From Spirosoma sp. KCTC 42546 (lineage in GTDB: Bacteria; Bacteroidota; Bacteroidia; Cytophagales; Spirosomataceae): 64,000 nucleotides of DNA. Every line of letters begins with the position of its first letter. The first letter of the stretch is position 1. Positions 26,580 through 35,327 of this stretch are shown piece after piece. The notes under the pieces were generated by a model. It ran no database searches. It was given only the letters and a program-made list of their open reading frames with translations, and was not told the origin of the DNA. Made by a program: the position numbers and the translations under genes. The stretch is taken from contig NZ_CP041360.1 in NCBI RefSeq assembly GCF_006965485.1, positions 5,808,501-5,872,500 of the forward strand. The letters run 5' to 3'.

Positions 26580-26978
26580 ATGAAACTAGCTGCCACAGTC
26601 AAAAACACGTTTCACCATCATGAAGCAGTAGTGCAAACAAACGATGATTCCAAAGTCGTTGAAATCCCAGCGAAATCCTCAGGCTACGGGTCTTCTGTGA
26701 ATGGCGGTGAACTTCTCCTGCTCGCTCTTGCCACCTGCTTTTGTAACGACATCTACCGGGAAGCGGCTAAACGAGAGATAAGCGTATCGGAAGTGGAAGT
26801 TGTGTGTACAGGCGAGTTTGGCGCAGAAGGTGAACCCGGAACAAACTTCCATTACAAAGCCAATGTGGTTGCCAACGCACCTGCTGAAGAGATCGATGCA
26901 TTAATCAGACACACTGACAAAGTCGCGGAGATTCAGAATACGCTTCGGAAGGGATTGAACATTACGTTGAGTGATTGA
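26580..26978 (+). CDS. OsmC-family protein
   Basis: OsmC/Ohr-superfamily protein of 132 aa. Members reduce organic hydroperoxides through two cysteines. The conserved helix is GGELLLLALATCFCNDIYREA, where the two cysteines are only two residues apart (CFC, about residues 55-57). The second cysteine normally found about 60 residues later is absent, so it belongs to a divergent OsmC subgroup and peroxidase activity is uncertain. It follows the RibD-like gene by 6 bp. Confidence 0.85.
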   Translation: MKLAATVKNTFHHHEAVVQTNDDSKVVEIPAKSSGYGSSVNGGELLLLALATCFCNDIYREAAKREISVSEVEVVCTGEFGAEGEPGTNFHYKANVVANAPAEEIDALIRHTDKVAEIQNTLRKGLNITLSD

Positions 26979-26994
26979 TGTCTGGCTGTCAGTT

Positions 26995-27028
26995 AAGTTC
27001 GGCGGAGTCTCCAGACTCCGCCGAACTT
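26995..27028. terminator. Perfect 16-bp hairpin
   Basis: Arms AAGTTCGGCGGAGTCT (26995-27010) and the exact complement (27013-27028), 2-nt loop. It sits 16 bp after the OsmC-like gene and 21 bp before the end of the converging membrane-protein gene. Likely bidirectional terminator; no long T run. Confidence 0.75.
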
Positions 27029-27049
27029 CAGACTTTCTCAAAAATAACG

Positions 27050-28129
27050 TCAAATTAGTTTCCTCAGCTTCAGCGTTAATGAATCCTGCTTATAACGCCC
27101 CTGCATCGTTAGCGTGCTGTCGTTCAGTAAGGTATAGTTCACTCGAAGTGAATCGCCCGGCTCACCGTTTGTTTTTGGAAAATCGACGCTGAGCGTTTTC
27201 AGTTTCTCATCCAGTTTATACATGCCGTGCAGATCCTGCTTCTGAAACCGATCTGGATTGTATTTGAATAAACAACCATAACGCCACTCAAAATAAATCT
27301 TCGACCAGGCCGAATCTTGAGGTGTTGCGGCTGACACAACCTTGTGGTTTCGAGCCATGGTTTCCACTTGCCAGACGCCGTTGAGTTTCGTCTTCGGTTC
27401 AAAGGAATCCCGCAGGCTGGCGATCCGCCAGAACGATAACCCGATCACCAACACCCGAACGATATTAAGGAGGATTGTCTTCCCGTTCAGGCTAACGTTT
27501 TCCTGATACGACAGAAACGCAGCCTTCAATTTATCATAATCCAAGGCCAGCAGGAAAAACAGCAGGAACGTGTAATGCAGCGCGTTATAGTAGGCCAGCG
27601 GAGAGATTTCGTAGAAGTGATCGATCAGGTCGATGTTGACCATAACGGGCAGCAATACAAAAACACCAATCAGCCGGGTACGTCGAAACAGGAGCAGAAT
27701 ACACCCTATAATTTGGGTCCAGCCCAGAATATAGGCCATTGTCTGCGAATAGCCGTAATAGGTCCAGGTTAACCAAAACCCGCTCAGGTCTTTGATAGGC
27801 GTTTCGAGGACATAATTGGGCGGCTGAAACTGCGTTTTCAGAATTTTGGCTGCCCCATAGCCTGTAACCGAATAGGCGACGTAAAACGCTATGATGGTTT
27901 GAAACAGAACATGAAGCTGTTCGCCTTTCCCGCTACGCTCCCAGCCGTAGGCTATCCCGAAGCTAACCACCAGCATACCGGCCAGCATTGGCAATGATTT
28001 GGCCCAGTCGTTCACCGTTTCAAATTGCCAGCGCGACAGCGATTCAACGGTTTGCATTAACCCGATCAGCACAACAATCAGGCACAGCACTTCGAAAAAT
28101 TTAAGCCAGAAACTACGAGTCGTTAGCAT
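27050..28129 (-). CDS. DoxX-like multi-pass membrane protein
   Basis: Membrane protein of 359 aa from the chosen start, with about six hydrophobic segments in the first 230 residues (for example FFEVLCLIVVLIGLMQ, MLAGMLVVSFGIAYGW, IIAFYVAYSVTGYG, YILGWTQIIGCILLLF, LIGVFVLLPVMVNI, YTFLLFFLLALDY). The last 130 residues are a soluble domain. The membrane part resembles DoxX/DoxD-like proteins; function unknown. ATG at 28129 gives a start just before the first helix; ATG at 28153 is possible. It follows the M14 peptidase gene on the same strand across a repeat-containing 132-bp gap. Confidence 0.8.
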   Translation of the reverse strand: MLTTRSFWLKFFEVLCLIVVLIGLMQTVESLSRWQFETVNDWAKSLPMLAGMLVVSFGIAYGWERSGKGEQLHVLFQTIIAFYVAYSVTGYGAAKILKTQFQPPNYVLETPIKDLSGFWLTWTYYGYSQTMAYILGWTQIIGCILLLFRRTRLIGVFVLLPVMVNIDLIDHFYEISPLAYYNALHYTFLLFFLLALDYDKLKAAFLSYQENVSLNGKTILLNIVRVLVIGLSFWRIASLRDSFEPKTKLNGVWQVETMARNHKVVSAATPQDSAWSKIYFEWRYGCLFKYNPDRFQKQDLHGMYKLDEKLKTLSVDFPKTNGEPGDSLRVNYTLLNDSTLTMQGRYKQDSLTLKLRKLI

Positions 28130-28143
28130 ATGATGAAAGTCAA

Positions 28144-28245
28144 AATAGACCACAGATTCTTATGATTCTTATGGTTTTGGTATGATTTCAAGTATTCGAA
28201 AAAATCATGACTGATCAGAAAAATCATAAAAATCTGCGGTCTATT
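28144..28245. repeat. Tandem-arm inverted repeat (ATTCTTATG type)
   Basis: Outer arms AATAGACCACAGATT and AATCTGCGGTCTATT (about 28144-28158 and 28231-28245, one mismatch) continue inward with near-tandem units (TTCTTATGA, TTCTTATGG, TTTTGGTATGA) against AAAATCATAA-type units. It lies between two co-directional minus-strand genes, 3' of the M14 peptidase gene, and may be a terminator or mRNA stabiliser. Confidence 0.65.
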
Positions 28246-28261
28246 GTATTGCCAGCTTTAG

Positions 28262-31165
28262 TTAATTTCCACCACTCGATTTCGTTGCCGGAGTCGCTTT
28301 AATTTCAGCCGTAGCTGCGGGAGCGGGCGTATCGAGGTGGTTCCAGTTGATCAGCACATTCCAGAGCAACGGCGCATCGTGGTGGTTCAGGTAACGGTGC
28401 AGCGGATCGAACGTGAACGCAATGACGCGCCCCGTTCCCACGGGCACATTAAAAATACCGCCATGTCCGATAATCGTTTGCTCATTCCGAACCATACCCG
28501 AGAGCACATAGGGATCTTCCTTTTTCGGGGCAGCGGTTTTCGGAGCTTCTTTAGCCGCCTTTTTATCCGGCATACCCATAATCAAGCCCTTGTATTCTTC
28601 CTCGTCCTTGAGTGGCTTGGTACCGTACTGCATCAGCATCATGTCGCGGTTGTAGCGCTTCGTTTGCAGCAGGGGCGCAATACCCCGGAAAATCGGGAAG
28701 GTTTCGGGAAAACCGTACATAACCGGGCTATCGGGGCGACGATTCTTCACCGTTACAATCGAGCCGGGATGGAATAAGGTTGGGGCACTTACTTCGTCCA
28801 GATCGCGGGTAATGCCGGTTTCGGCAATCATCAGCGAGGAGTTATCCAGCGTAACCAGCACACCACCCGACTCCACAAACTGCTTCAGGTTTTCAACGCC
28901 TTCGAAACCAGGACCGCCCGTAATATCGGTGGTGGCATCGGGGAAACCATGCGATGGAAAATCGGGCGTTTTGGTGTATGGAAGTGGGCCAAACCGCTTA
29001 TCAATTTCGTGGATGAAATTGGTCGATGAACCGCGCATCCGAGGAATCAGAATGACATCGAATTTCTTCCGAAGCTCACCCGCTTTTAGCTGATCTTTGT
29101 TAATCGACGTGTACGGAATGCCGCGTTGCTCGAACGTATAGCGCGCCCAGCCTTCATCCTGGGTGTTGTACCAACTGTGGTAAATGGCTACGCGGGGCAG
29201 GCTTACGTCGTGCTGACGCAAGGGCGCGCCGAGTCCGGTTGGCTCTCCTTTTGCCGCCTGTAAATCAAGGCCATATTGGGTTGCCAGCTTTTTAGACTGA
29301 TCGGCAGTTAAGCCTTTGAACACCACAGCTCCGGCTGCCAGTGTGTCCTTGATTCCCGCAATCGTTGTTTTGGTATCCAGCACCACCGCTTTGGCCGTTT
29401 TGCTCCCCTGCGATTTCATCCAGAGAAGTGCGGGCAGCAGGTTGTTCTGGCCTTTGTAATTCAGCACATAGCTCGTTCCGTCACCCTCAATCGTACCTGC
29501 ATACTTCACATCGTCGCTAATCATTTTCAGATCAGCCGTTGCATACTTGACGCTGTCTTCGGCTTTCACATCTACGCCATAGAGGTAGCCCAGTGTCCAG
29601 GCAATGTCATCGTAAGGCGGAAACTTTGCTTCTTTCGGATAGTTCTGTTTGGTTAACAACGACATCGCCAGATTGCGATAGGGTTGATTGAGCAACACCA
29701 CATAATCGCCCTGATTTTTACCCGATTCGGCCTTGTGTACCTCAATGGCCTGCGCCCGAAGCTGGTTCACCAGGTAAGCCGCCATAGCGGGGTCCCGCTG
29801 ATCTTTCGGAATGACAAACGCGCGGGGTTTTTCTTCGGTACCTTTTCGGATGTTATTCAGGCCTTTCTGATAGAAATTCTTCAACATCATCCGGCTATTC
29901 GTGGCCCCGTACGACAGGGACGCCAACACCCCGGCCTCCATGTAGTTGATGCCATTTCGATACGACCAGTACACTTTTTCGGTAGCCGGATCAGGACGGT
30001 ACCACTCTTTGGAGGTAACTTCATCGCCCGCGTATTTCTGATTAGCCAGATCCCGCAGGTAGGTATTGGCACCCGCATTACCAAAGGTTTCGTAAAAACG
30101 GCCAACGGCATTGTGGTTGTTGGAAATCCAGAGCGCATAGCCGGGATACCAGCCATCGTAAAACGCCCAGGTAAATACGCCGGGAATACCCTGCGCAGCC
30201 AGCGCCGTAATGTCGTGGTGGGCCATGATCTGCCATTCGCCAATGGTGATCGGGTCGATGGTTTCGTTGTAAGGGCCGGTTCCGGTCGAGATGTATAGCA
30301 GCGGCACCGACTCGTGTAAATCGAGACTAGCCGTTGGGTGCCACTCGTAAAAGATTTTGTACATCGCTTTGGTCAGCGACTGCGAAATCTGTAACCCATC
30401 GCGGTTGTTATCGTGGTAGACATACTTGCCCCAATACGGTGGTGATTTTGGGAAACCATCATCGAAGTCTTTACGCACTTTGGAGTAGCGATTATACCAA
30501 TCCACCTGCTTATCCCAGCCGTCGGGTTCCGATACGGGATTGATGATGACGATGATGTTGTCCCGAATGGTTTTAATATCGGGCGACTGGCTGGTAACCA
30601 GCCGATACGCCAGTTCCATCAGCATTTCCGGCGAACCCATTTCTGGCGAGTGAAGCCCCCCGTTCAGGTAGTACACCAGCTTGGTATCGCCCAGCACTTT
30701 CTCGATGTCCTGATTGCCCATTTTGCGGGGATCGGCCAGTAGCGCGAGTTGCTTTTTGTAATGGTCCAGCCGTTTCATGGCCTCCTCGTTGCCGATCACC
30801 ACCAACTGAATCGGACGGCCTTCCTCGGTCGTGCTCACCTGCTGCATGGTGATATTGGGCGAGGTCTCCGCCAGTTTTTTGTAGTAGCCATAAATCTCGG
30901 GCGTGCGGTGAATGATGCCCGGTGTCCCGATAATCTGGCCAAAATGCTTGAGCGGAGACGGCACTTTCGGATCATCGGGAAGGTTCAGGACAGACGCCGG
31001 CAGAAACCGCTTATCCGTCGTGTATTCCCTGATTTTCTGATTATAGGTGTCGTCACGGTCCGGCGTTCCGGGCTGTTGTGCCCGAAGCGATGAGCTACCG
31101 AGCATAAGCCCGGCTATCGCCAATGAGCCTATTCGACCAAGTCGTTTGTTCGTAAAGAGTTGCAT
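28262..31165 (-). CDS. Secreted M14-family zinc carboxypeptidase
   Basis: Exported M14 metallopeptidase of 967 aa. Signal peptide residues 1-30 (ending SLRAQ). The zinc motif HxxE is HSPE at 172-175 (NGGLHSPEMGSPE), with a later DLHES giving the second histidine side near residue 290. The peptidase domain covers about 75-400; the long C-terminal half contains a flavodoxin/amidotransferase-like stretch (VFVESGGVLVTLDNSS area) of the sort seen in large Bacteroidota M14 proteins. Acts in the periplasm or at the surface on peptides. It follows the S9 peptidase gene on the same strand. Confidence 0.9.
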   Translation of the reverse strand: MQLFTNKRLGRIGSLAIAGLMLGSSSLRAQQPGTPDRDDTYNQKIREYTTDKRFLPASVLNLPDDPKVPSPLKHFGQIIGTPGIIHRTPEIYGYYKKLAETSPNITMQQVSTTEEGRPIQLVVIGNEEAMKRLDHYKKQLALLADPRKMGNQDIEKVLGDTKLVYYLNGGLHSPEMGSPEMLMELAYRLVTSQSPDIKTIRDNIIVIINPVSEPDGWDKQVDWYNRYSKVRKDFDDGFPKSPPYWGKYVYHDNNRDGLQISQSLTKAMYKIFYEWHPTASLDLHESVPLLYISTGTGPYNETIDPITIGEWQIMAHHDITALAAQGIPGVFTWAFYDGWYPGYALWISNNHNAVGRFYETFGNAGANTYLRDLANQKYAGDEVTSKEWYRPDPATEKVYWSYRNGINYMEAGVLASLSYGATNSRMMLKNFYQKGLNNIRKGTEEKPRAFVIPKDQRDPAMAAYLVNQLRAQAIEVHKAESGKNQGDYVVLLNQPYRNLAMSLLTKQNYPKEAKFPPYDDIAWTLGYLYGVDVKAEDSVKYATADLKMISDDVKYAGTIEGDGTSYVLNYKGQNNLLPALLWMKSQGSKTAKAVVLDTKTTIAGIKDTLAAGAVVFKGLTADQSKKLATQYGLDLQAAKGEPTGLGAPLRQHDVSLPRVAIYHSWYNTQDEGWARYTFEQRGIPYTSINKDQLKAGELRKKFDVILIPRMRGSSTNFIHEIDKRFGPLPYTKTPDFPSHGFPDATTDITGGPGFEGVENLKQFVESGGVLVTLDNSSLMIAETGITRDLDEVSAPTLFHPGSIVTVKNRRPDSPVMYGFPETFPIFRGIAPLLQTKRYNRDMMLMQYGTKPLKDEEEYKGLIMGMPDKKAAKEAPKTAAPKKEDPYVLSGMVRNEQTIIGHGGIFNVPVGTGRVIAFTFDPLHRYLNHHDAPLLWNVLINWNHLDTPAPAATAEIKATPATKSSGGN

Positions 31166-31200
31166 GAAGTTAGTTGATTGGGTAGTTAAGAAAGGTATTT

Positions 31201-31311
31201 ATGGTTTATGGTTTTCAGTATACGGTTTACTGACCGCACCAGCAGGCTGGCGTCAGCAGTTTGTTTATGCGTCAGCCAACTGAAAACCGTATACTGAATA
31301 CCGTAAACCGA
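31201..31311. repeat. Tandem-arm inverted repeat (GGTTTAYGG type)
   Basis: Arms 31201-31232 and 31280-31311 pair with few mismatches around TCAGTATACGGTTT; each arm contains repeated GGTTTA/GGTTTT units. The loop carries GGCGTCAGC and GCGTCAGCCA motifs also found in the loop hairpin at 33611-33657. Located between the S9 and M14 peptidase genes, both on the minus strand. Confidence 0.65.
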
Positions 31312-31313
31312 AA

Positions 31314-33443
31314 CTATTGCTTCAGCTTCATCAGCTTCCGCTTAAAATACTCGGCGGTGGCGTTCCCCATTTTCAGCGCGTTGGTGTGCTTCATCCAGTG
31401 GTGGGTATCGTCAACAATGACGAGGGTTTCCATGGGTACGCCCTGCTTGTCGAGCCGCCGAACGAGGTCGGTACTCTGGTTGAAACGTACGTTTCGGTCG
31501 TCGTCACCATGAATGATCAGCACGGGCGACGTCCAGTTACTGATCGACGAAATGGGCGAGGATTGGTACACGATTTTATTGGCCGTCTCCAGATCAGGGA
31601 TTTTTTCAAACCGGCCGGTCGAGGCTTCTCCGCCGGCTCCCCGTTGCTGGCTCCAGTCGTGCACACCGTGGATATCGACGCCCGCTGCGAAGAGTTTAGA
31701 ATCGCGGGCGAGTGCCAGAGCCGTTAGGTAACCGCCGTATGACCCGCCGTAAATACCAATTTTAGCGGGATCGACCTGCGGTTGTTCTGAGAGCCAGACA
31801 GCAGCCGCCCGAACGTCCTGGTATTCTGACGCCCCCAACGCGCCACCGTCGGCAGGCTGATGAAAGCCGTAGCCATACCCAATGCCCAGCCGATAATTAA
31901 CCGATAAGACCACAAAGCCCTGACTGGCCAGGTATTGATTAAGCGCGTATGAGTTGGCATAATAATCCGAATAATTCCAGCCCAGCAGCATCTGCCGTGG
32001 TGGGCCACCATGCACATAAATGAGCGTGGGTTTCTTACCAGATCCACCAACGGGTTCAAAAAGCTGGCCATGTACCGTCATCCCATCTGGTGCTTTAAAA
32101 ACAACTTGCTTCGGGGTTACTAACTGGTTTTGCGGAAAACTGGCAGGCACCAGATTCTGAGCAAGAATTTTGGGCGTACCTTTCGTAAACGCCATGACCG
32201 TTGGCAAGGGAGGGCGTTGCGCGGTAGCACTAATCATGGCAATAGTGGCACCATCGCCCGTTACAACCGGCATCCATTCCAGCCCAGCGCCGGGCGTAAC
32301 GACTTCCATAGCGGCTTTATCGACGGGAACCCGTACAACGTGTCGTCGGTCGATGTCTAATTTATCCGGGCCCGTATTACCACTGAATACCAGCCATTTT
32401 CCATCATGACTCAAGGTAATATGCTCGGCCATAAACGGAGCGGGGGTTAATAACAAGGGTGCGCCACCGGTCGATGCAATCGAATACAGATGCGGCCAGC
32501 CGTCTTCATAAGACAAATAGACGATTCGATCACCAGCCGCCCAGTGGAGATTAAAGCCCCCATGCGTACTGGGTACCGAACCGGCCAGCGTTTTAGGGGC
32601 CTGCCAGAGTGGTGACGCGATTCCTGAGGCTACGTCGGCGGTCCAGATAGACCAGGGGCGATGTCTACGAACAAGAATAGAATCGGGAGCACCACCCGTG
32701 CCGGACGTACGAACAAATACAAGCCGTTTTCCATCTGGCGACCAACGTGGCGAATCATCTTTTGAGAACGACGGTGCAATCCAGCTAATCGGTGTTTTTT
32801 CATCGGTAAACACGCCTACAAACGCATGGTCTTTTCGATCACAGACAAAGGCCAGTTTCGCCCCGTCGGGCGACCATTCGATGGAGCTATTCGTACCGCG
32901 TGCGTTGAAGAGTGCTTTTGCTGCCGACGAAGCATCCATCGGCGAAACCCAAACCTGACCACCTTTTATAAATGCAATCCGATCACTTTTCGGCGAGATA
33001 ACGGGCGCATCACCCTCGGCAATGGCTTTCGGCTCACCACCCGCAAAGGGCACACTCCAGATCTGCACTTTAGGCGAAACGGGGGAGGACATGGTATTTA
33101 CCGGCAGTTCATCGTCCCAGTTGGAACCATGATCGCCACCGCGGACATAAACGACCCATTTTCCATCACTGGAGATGGACAGACTAGTGATTTCCTGTCC
33201 ATCATCGTCCGTATAATTGGTGAGTTTTCGGGGCGTAAAGTCTGGCCCTTCGGCCACATACACATTGCGTTTGCCCTGCTCTGCAAACGCCCACGCAATG
33301 CGCGACCCCGTTGCCGAACTCGTCAATTCAGTTGGAAACGGATAGCTTTTTACGGCTTCCAGCGAGAAGGATTGGGCTTGTAAACGAGTTGTTTGAGTAA
33401 GAAAAAAGCCTAGCGTTAGGCAGAAGAAGGTAAGCGTTTTCAT
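31314..33443 (-). CDS. Secreted S9-family prolyl oligopeptidase-like peptidase
   Basis: Serine peptidase of family S9 (acylaminoacyl/dipeptidyl peptidase type), 709 aa. After a signal peptide (KTLTFFCLTLGFFLTQTTRLQAQ region) comes a PD40 propeller with repeated SPDGK motifs, then the catalytic alpha/beta-hydrolase domain. The triad is visible as Ser in YGGSYGGY, Asp in HGDDDRNV and His in DDTHHWM. ATG at 33443 is chosen since it opens the signal peptide; ATG at 33482 would add 13 residues. Likely periplasmic peptide degradation together with the neighbouring M14 enzyme. Confidence 0.92.
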   Translation of the reverse strand: MKTLTFFCLTLGFFLTQTTRLQAQSFSLEAVKSYPFPTELTSSATGSRIAWAFAEQGKRNVYVAEGPDFTPRKLTNYTDDDGQEITSLSISSDGKWVVYVRGGDHGSNWDDELPVNTMSSPVSPKVQIWSVPFAGGEPKAIAEGDAPVISPKSDRIAFIKGGQVWVSPMDASSAAKALFNARGTNSSIEWSPDGAKLAFVCDRKDHAFVGVFTDEKTPISWIAPSFSKDDSPRWSPDGKRLVFVRTSGTGGAPDSILVRRHRPWSIWTADVASGIASPLWQAPKTLAGSVPSTHGGFNLHWAAGDRIVYLSYEDGWPHLYSIASTGGAPLLLTPAPFMAEHITLSHDGKWLVFSGNTGPDKLDIDRRHVVRVPVDKAAMEVVTPGAGLEWMPVVTGDGATIAMISATAQRPPLPTVMAFTKGTPKILAQNLVPASFPQNQLVTPKQVVFKAPDGMTVHGQLFEPVGGSGKKPTLIYVHGGPPRQMLLGWNYSDYYANSYALNQYLASQGFVVLSVNYRLGIGYGYGFHQPADGGALGASEYQDVRAAAVWLSEQPQVDPAKIGIYGGSYGGYLTALALARDSKLFAAGVDIHGVHDWSQQRGAGGEASTGRFEKIPDLETANKIVYQSSPISSISNWTSPVLIIHGDDDRNVRFNQSTDLVRRLDKQGVPMETLVIVDDTHHWMKHTNALKMGNATAEYFKRKLMKLKQ

Positions 33444-33587
33444 GGGCTGCTGAATGAAGAAGACTATGCTTGAATGAGCCAATTAGCTGAACGACTCAAA
33501 CTAAGCATATTATTTCCTATTCTGCTCGATCGGAGAAATAAAATTCTACAAATCAGCCCTATTGTGCTATAAGTTGAACTAGTCTTT

Positions 33588-33666
33588 AGTTTAAAGTTTG
33601 AGGTTTGTAGTTTGAGGTTGGCTGACGCACACTATTCTCGCGTCAGCCAACCTCAAACTTTAAACT
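33588..33666. repeat. Inverted repeat with a 14-bp tandem insertion in one arm
   Basis: Inner perfect 18-bp stem: 33611-33628 with 33640-33657 (TTTGAGGTTGGCTGACGC and complement), 11-nt loop. The outer part AGTTTAAAG pairs with CTTTAAACT, but the left arm holds one extra TTTGAGG-containing 14-bp unit, as if duplicated. It is located between the ferredoxin and S9 peptidase genes (both minus strand), 3' of the ferredoxin gene. Confidence 0.7.
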
Positions 33667-33673
33667 GATCCAC

Positions 33674-33997
33674 CTACACGGGTTCGTCGCTCTTGATTCT
33701 AAAAATTGCGCCCTCCACTGATTCATCAATTCGAATCTGACAAGCCAGTCGACTATCGGATTCAGCGTCGGGTAAGGTGTCGAGCATATCTAGCTCGGCA
33801 TCCTGCGGAGCGGATAGGGCATCCAGCCCATTCAACACCTGGACGTGGCAGGTGGCACAGAGCGCCATACCCCCACAGGTGGCCAGGATGTTGTAGTCCG
33901 ACGCTTTCAGTACTTCCATCAAACTCAGGTTAATGCCCTCAGGAATTTCGATCGGCTGTCGGTCGCCGGTACGGTCTTGTATAGTAAATTGGATCAT
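33674..33997 (-). CDS. 2Fe-2S ferredoxin, adrenodoxin type
   Basis: Small electron carrier of 107 aa. Four cysteines match the [2Fe-2S] adrenodoxin/ISC-ferredoxin spacing: C41, C47, C50 and C86 (TCGGMALCATCH ... LACQIRI). The conserved DML-x-x-LPDAESDSRLACQ stretch follows. It transfers single electrons in the cytoplasm. The gene just upstream on the same strand encodes a thioredoxin-reductase-like flavoprotein that is probably its reductase; the gap of 73 bp holds an imperfect inverted repeat. Confidence 0.92.
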   Translation of the reverse strand: MIQFTIQDRTGDRQPIEIPEGINLSLMEVLKASDYNILATCGGMALCATCHVQVLNGLDALSAPQDAELDMLDTLPDAESDSRLACQIRIDESVEGAIFRIKSDEPV

Positions 33998-34000
33998 TTG

Positions 34001-34072
34001 GTGGAGTGAGTGAAGTAAGTGGAGTGGATGGGGCTGGTGGCAGTACTTATTCCACCTATTCCACTCACTACT
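34001..34072. repeat. Tandem-arm inverted repeat (GAGTGAAGT type)
   Basis: Left side 34001-34027 is built of GTGGAGTGAGTGAAGTAAGT-like 8-9 bp units; right side 34051-34072 (TCCACCTATTCCACTCACTA) is the imperfect complement. It lies between the ferredoxin-reductase gene and the ferredoxin gene, which probably share a transcript. Confidence 0.6.
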
Positions 34073-35075
34073 AAAACGTAGGAACGCCGTTAACGGTTGT
34101 GTATTTAAAACTCAGTTTCTGATCGGGGTGAACGTATCGGAAGGCGCTTTGGCACATGAGTGCGGCTTCGTGGAAACCGCACAGAATCAGCTTTAACTTA
34201 CCTGGGTAGGTGTTTATATCGCCGATGGCGTAAATGCGTTCAACATTCGTGGAGTAATCCGTCGTATCGACATGGATAGCCGATTTATCAATCGTAAGGC
34301 CCCAATCGGCGATGGGCCCGAGTTTGGGCGTCAGGCCGAAGAGCGGAATCAGGTGATCGGCAGGCAGCGTGGTTACGGTTTTGTCTTTGGCCGTAATGCT
34401 CACCTCCTGCAAATGCCCATTGCCATTGATGCTCGTGATAGTCGATTGCAGCACCAGATTGATTCGTCCCTGACTGGCCAGATTGAACACTTTTTCGGCC
34501 GAGTCAGGAGCGCCCCGGAACGTATCGCTCCGATGCACCAGCGTGACTTCGCTGGCAACATCGGCCAGAAAAACTGCCCAGTCGAGAGCCGAGTCGCCCC
34601 CACCGGCCAACACCACCCGACGATCCCGTAACTGTTCCGGATTCTTGACCATATAGGCAACACCCTTACCTTCAAACCGCTCCAGATTAGTAATTTCAGG
34701 TTTACGCGGTTCAAAACAACCCAGTCCCCCCGCAATAACGACCACCTGACAATGGACAGCGGTTCCCTCATTGGTTGTTACGATGTACGAACCGTCACTT
34801 TGCCGATCAAGTCCTTCAACGCGTTCGCCCAGTGTGAAGCCGGGGTTGAAGGAGGCAATTTGCTCCATCAGGTTATCGACCAGCACCTGGGCATTAATGG
34901 CCGGATAACCGGGAATATCATAGATTGGCTTCTGCGGATAAATCTCTGAAAGCTGCCCACCGACCTGGGGTAAGGCGTCAATCAAGTGGCAGCGCATTTT
35001 CAATAAACCGGCTTCAAAAACGGCGAACAGGCCCACCGGACCCGCGCCTATTATGCAAATATCTGTCGTTATCAT
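34071..35075 (-). CDS. Thioredoxin-reductase-like ferredoxin--NADP+ reductase
   Basis: FAD/NAD(P) flavoprotein of 334 aa. FAD site GAGPVG at residues 10-15; NADP site GGGDSALDW near 157-165; C-terminal FAD motif AIGDINTYPGK. The CxxC redox pair of true thioredoxin reductases is missing, which together with DALPQVGGQL near residue 40 marks the TrxR-like ferredoxin-NADP reductase group. The following gene on the same strand is a [2Fe-2S] ferredoxin, a fitting partner. Cytoplasmic. Confidence 0.9.
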   Translation of the reverse strand: MITTDICIIGAGPVGLFAVFEAGLLKMRCHLIDALPQVGGQLSEIYPQKPIYDIPGYPAINAQVLVDNLMEQIASFNPGFTLGERVEGLDRQSDGSYIVTTNEGTAVHCQVVVIAGGLGCFEPRKPEITNLERFEGKGVAYMVKNPEQLRDRRVVLAGGGDSALDWAVFLADVASEVTLVHRSDTFRGAPDSAEKVFNLASQGRINLVLQSTITSINGNGHLQEVSITAKDKTVTTLPADHLIPLFGLTPKLGPIADWGLTIDKSAIHVDTTDYSTNVERIYAIGDINTYPGKLKLILCGFHEAALMCQSAFRYVHPDQKLSFKYTTVNGVPTF

Positions 35076-35327
35076 TTGATTGGTGGATTGGCCGCTAAGT
35101 CTGGCATGACTATATCCAATCCGCTCTCAGTACGCCGTAAATGTAGGGGCGTATTCGTATCAGAGGGCATTATAAATCGGAATGATGGATAAGCAAATGG
35201 AATACTTCCTCACAGTCCGGCACGCATCTTTCCGGGTTCGTGAGCGACTTTCCCCGGTTCGTCGGCAGCGTATTCCGGTTCAGTCTGGCGGGTATCAACT
35301 TTGTTGCATCAATCAAACAATAAAGCG

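Noticed and set aside
29684..30298. 204-codon plus-strand frame within the M14 peptidase gene
   Set aside because: Antisense to a clear enzyme with signal peptide and zinc motif; no independent support.
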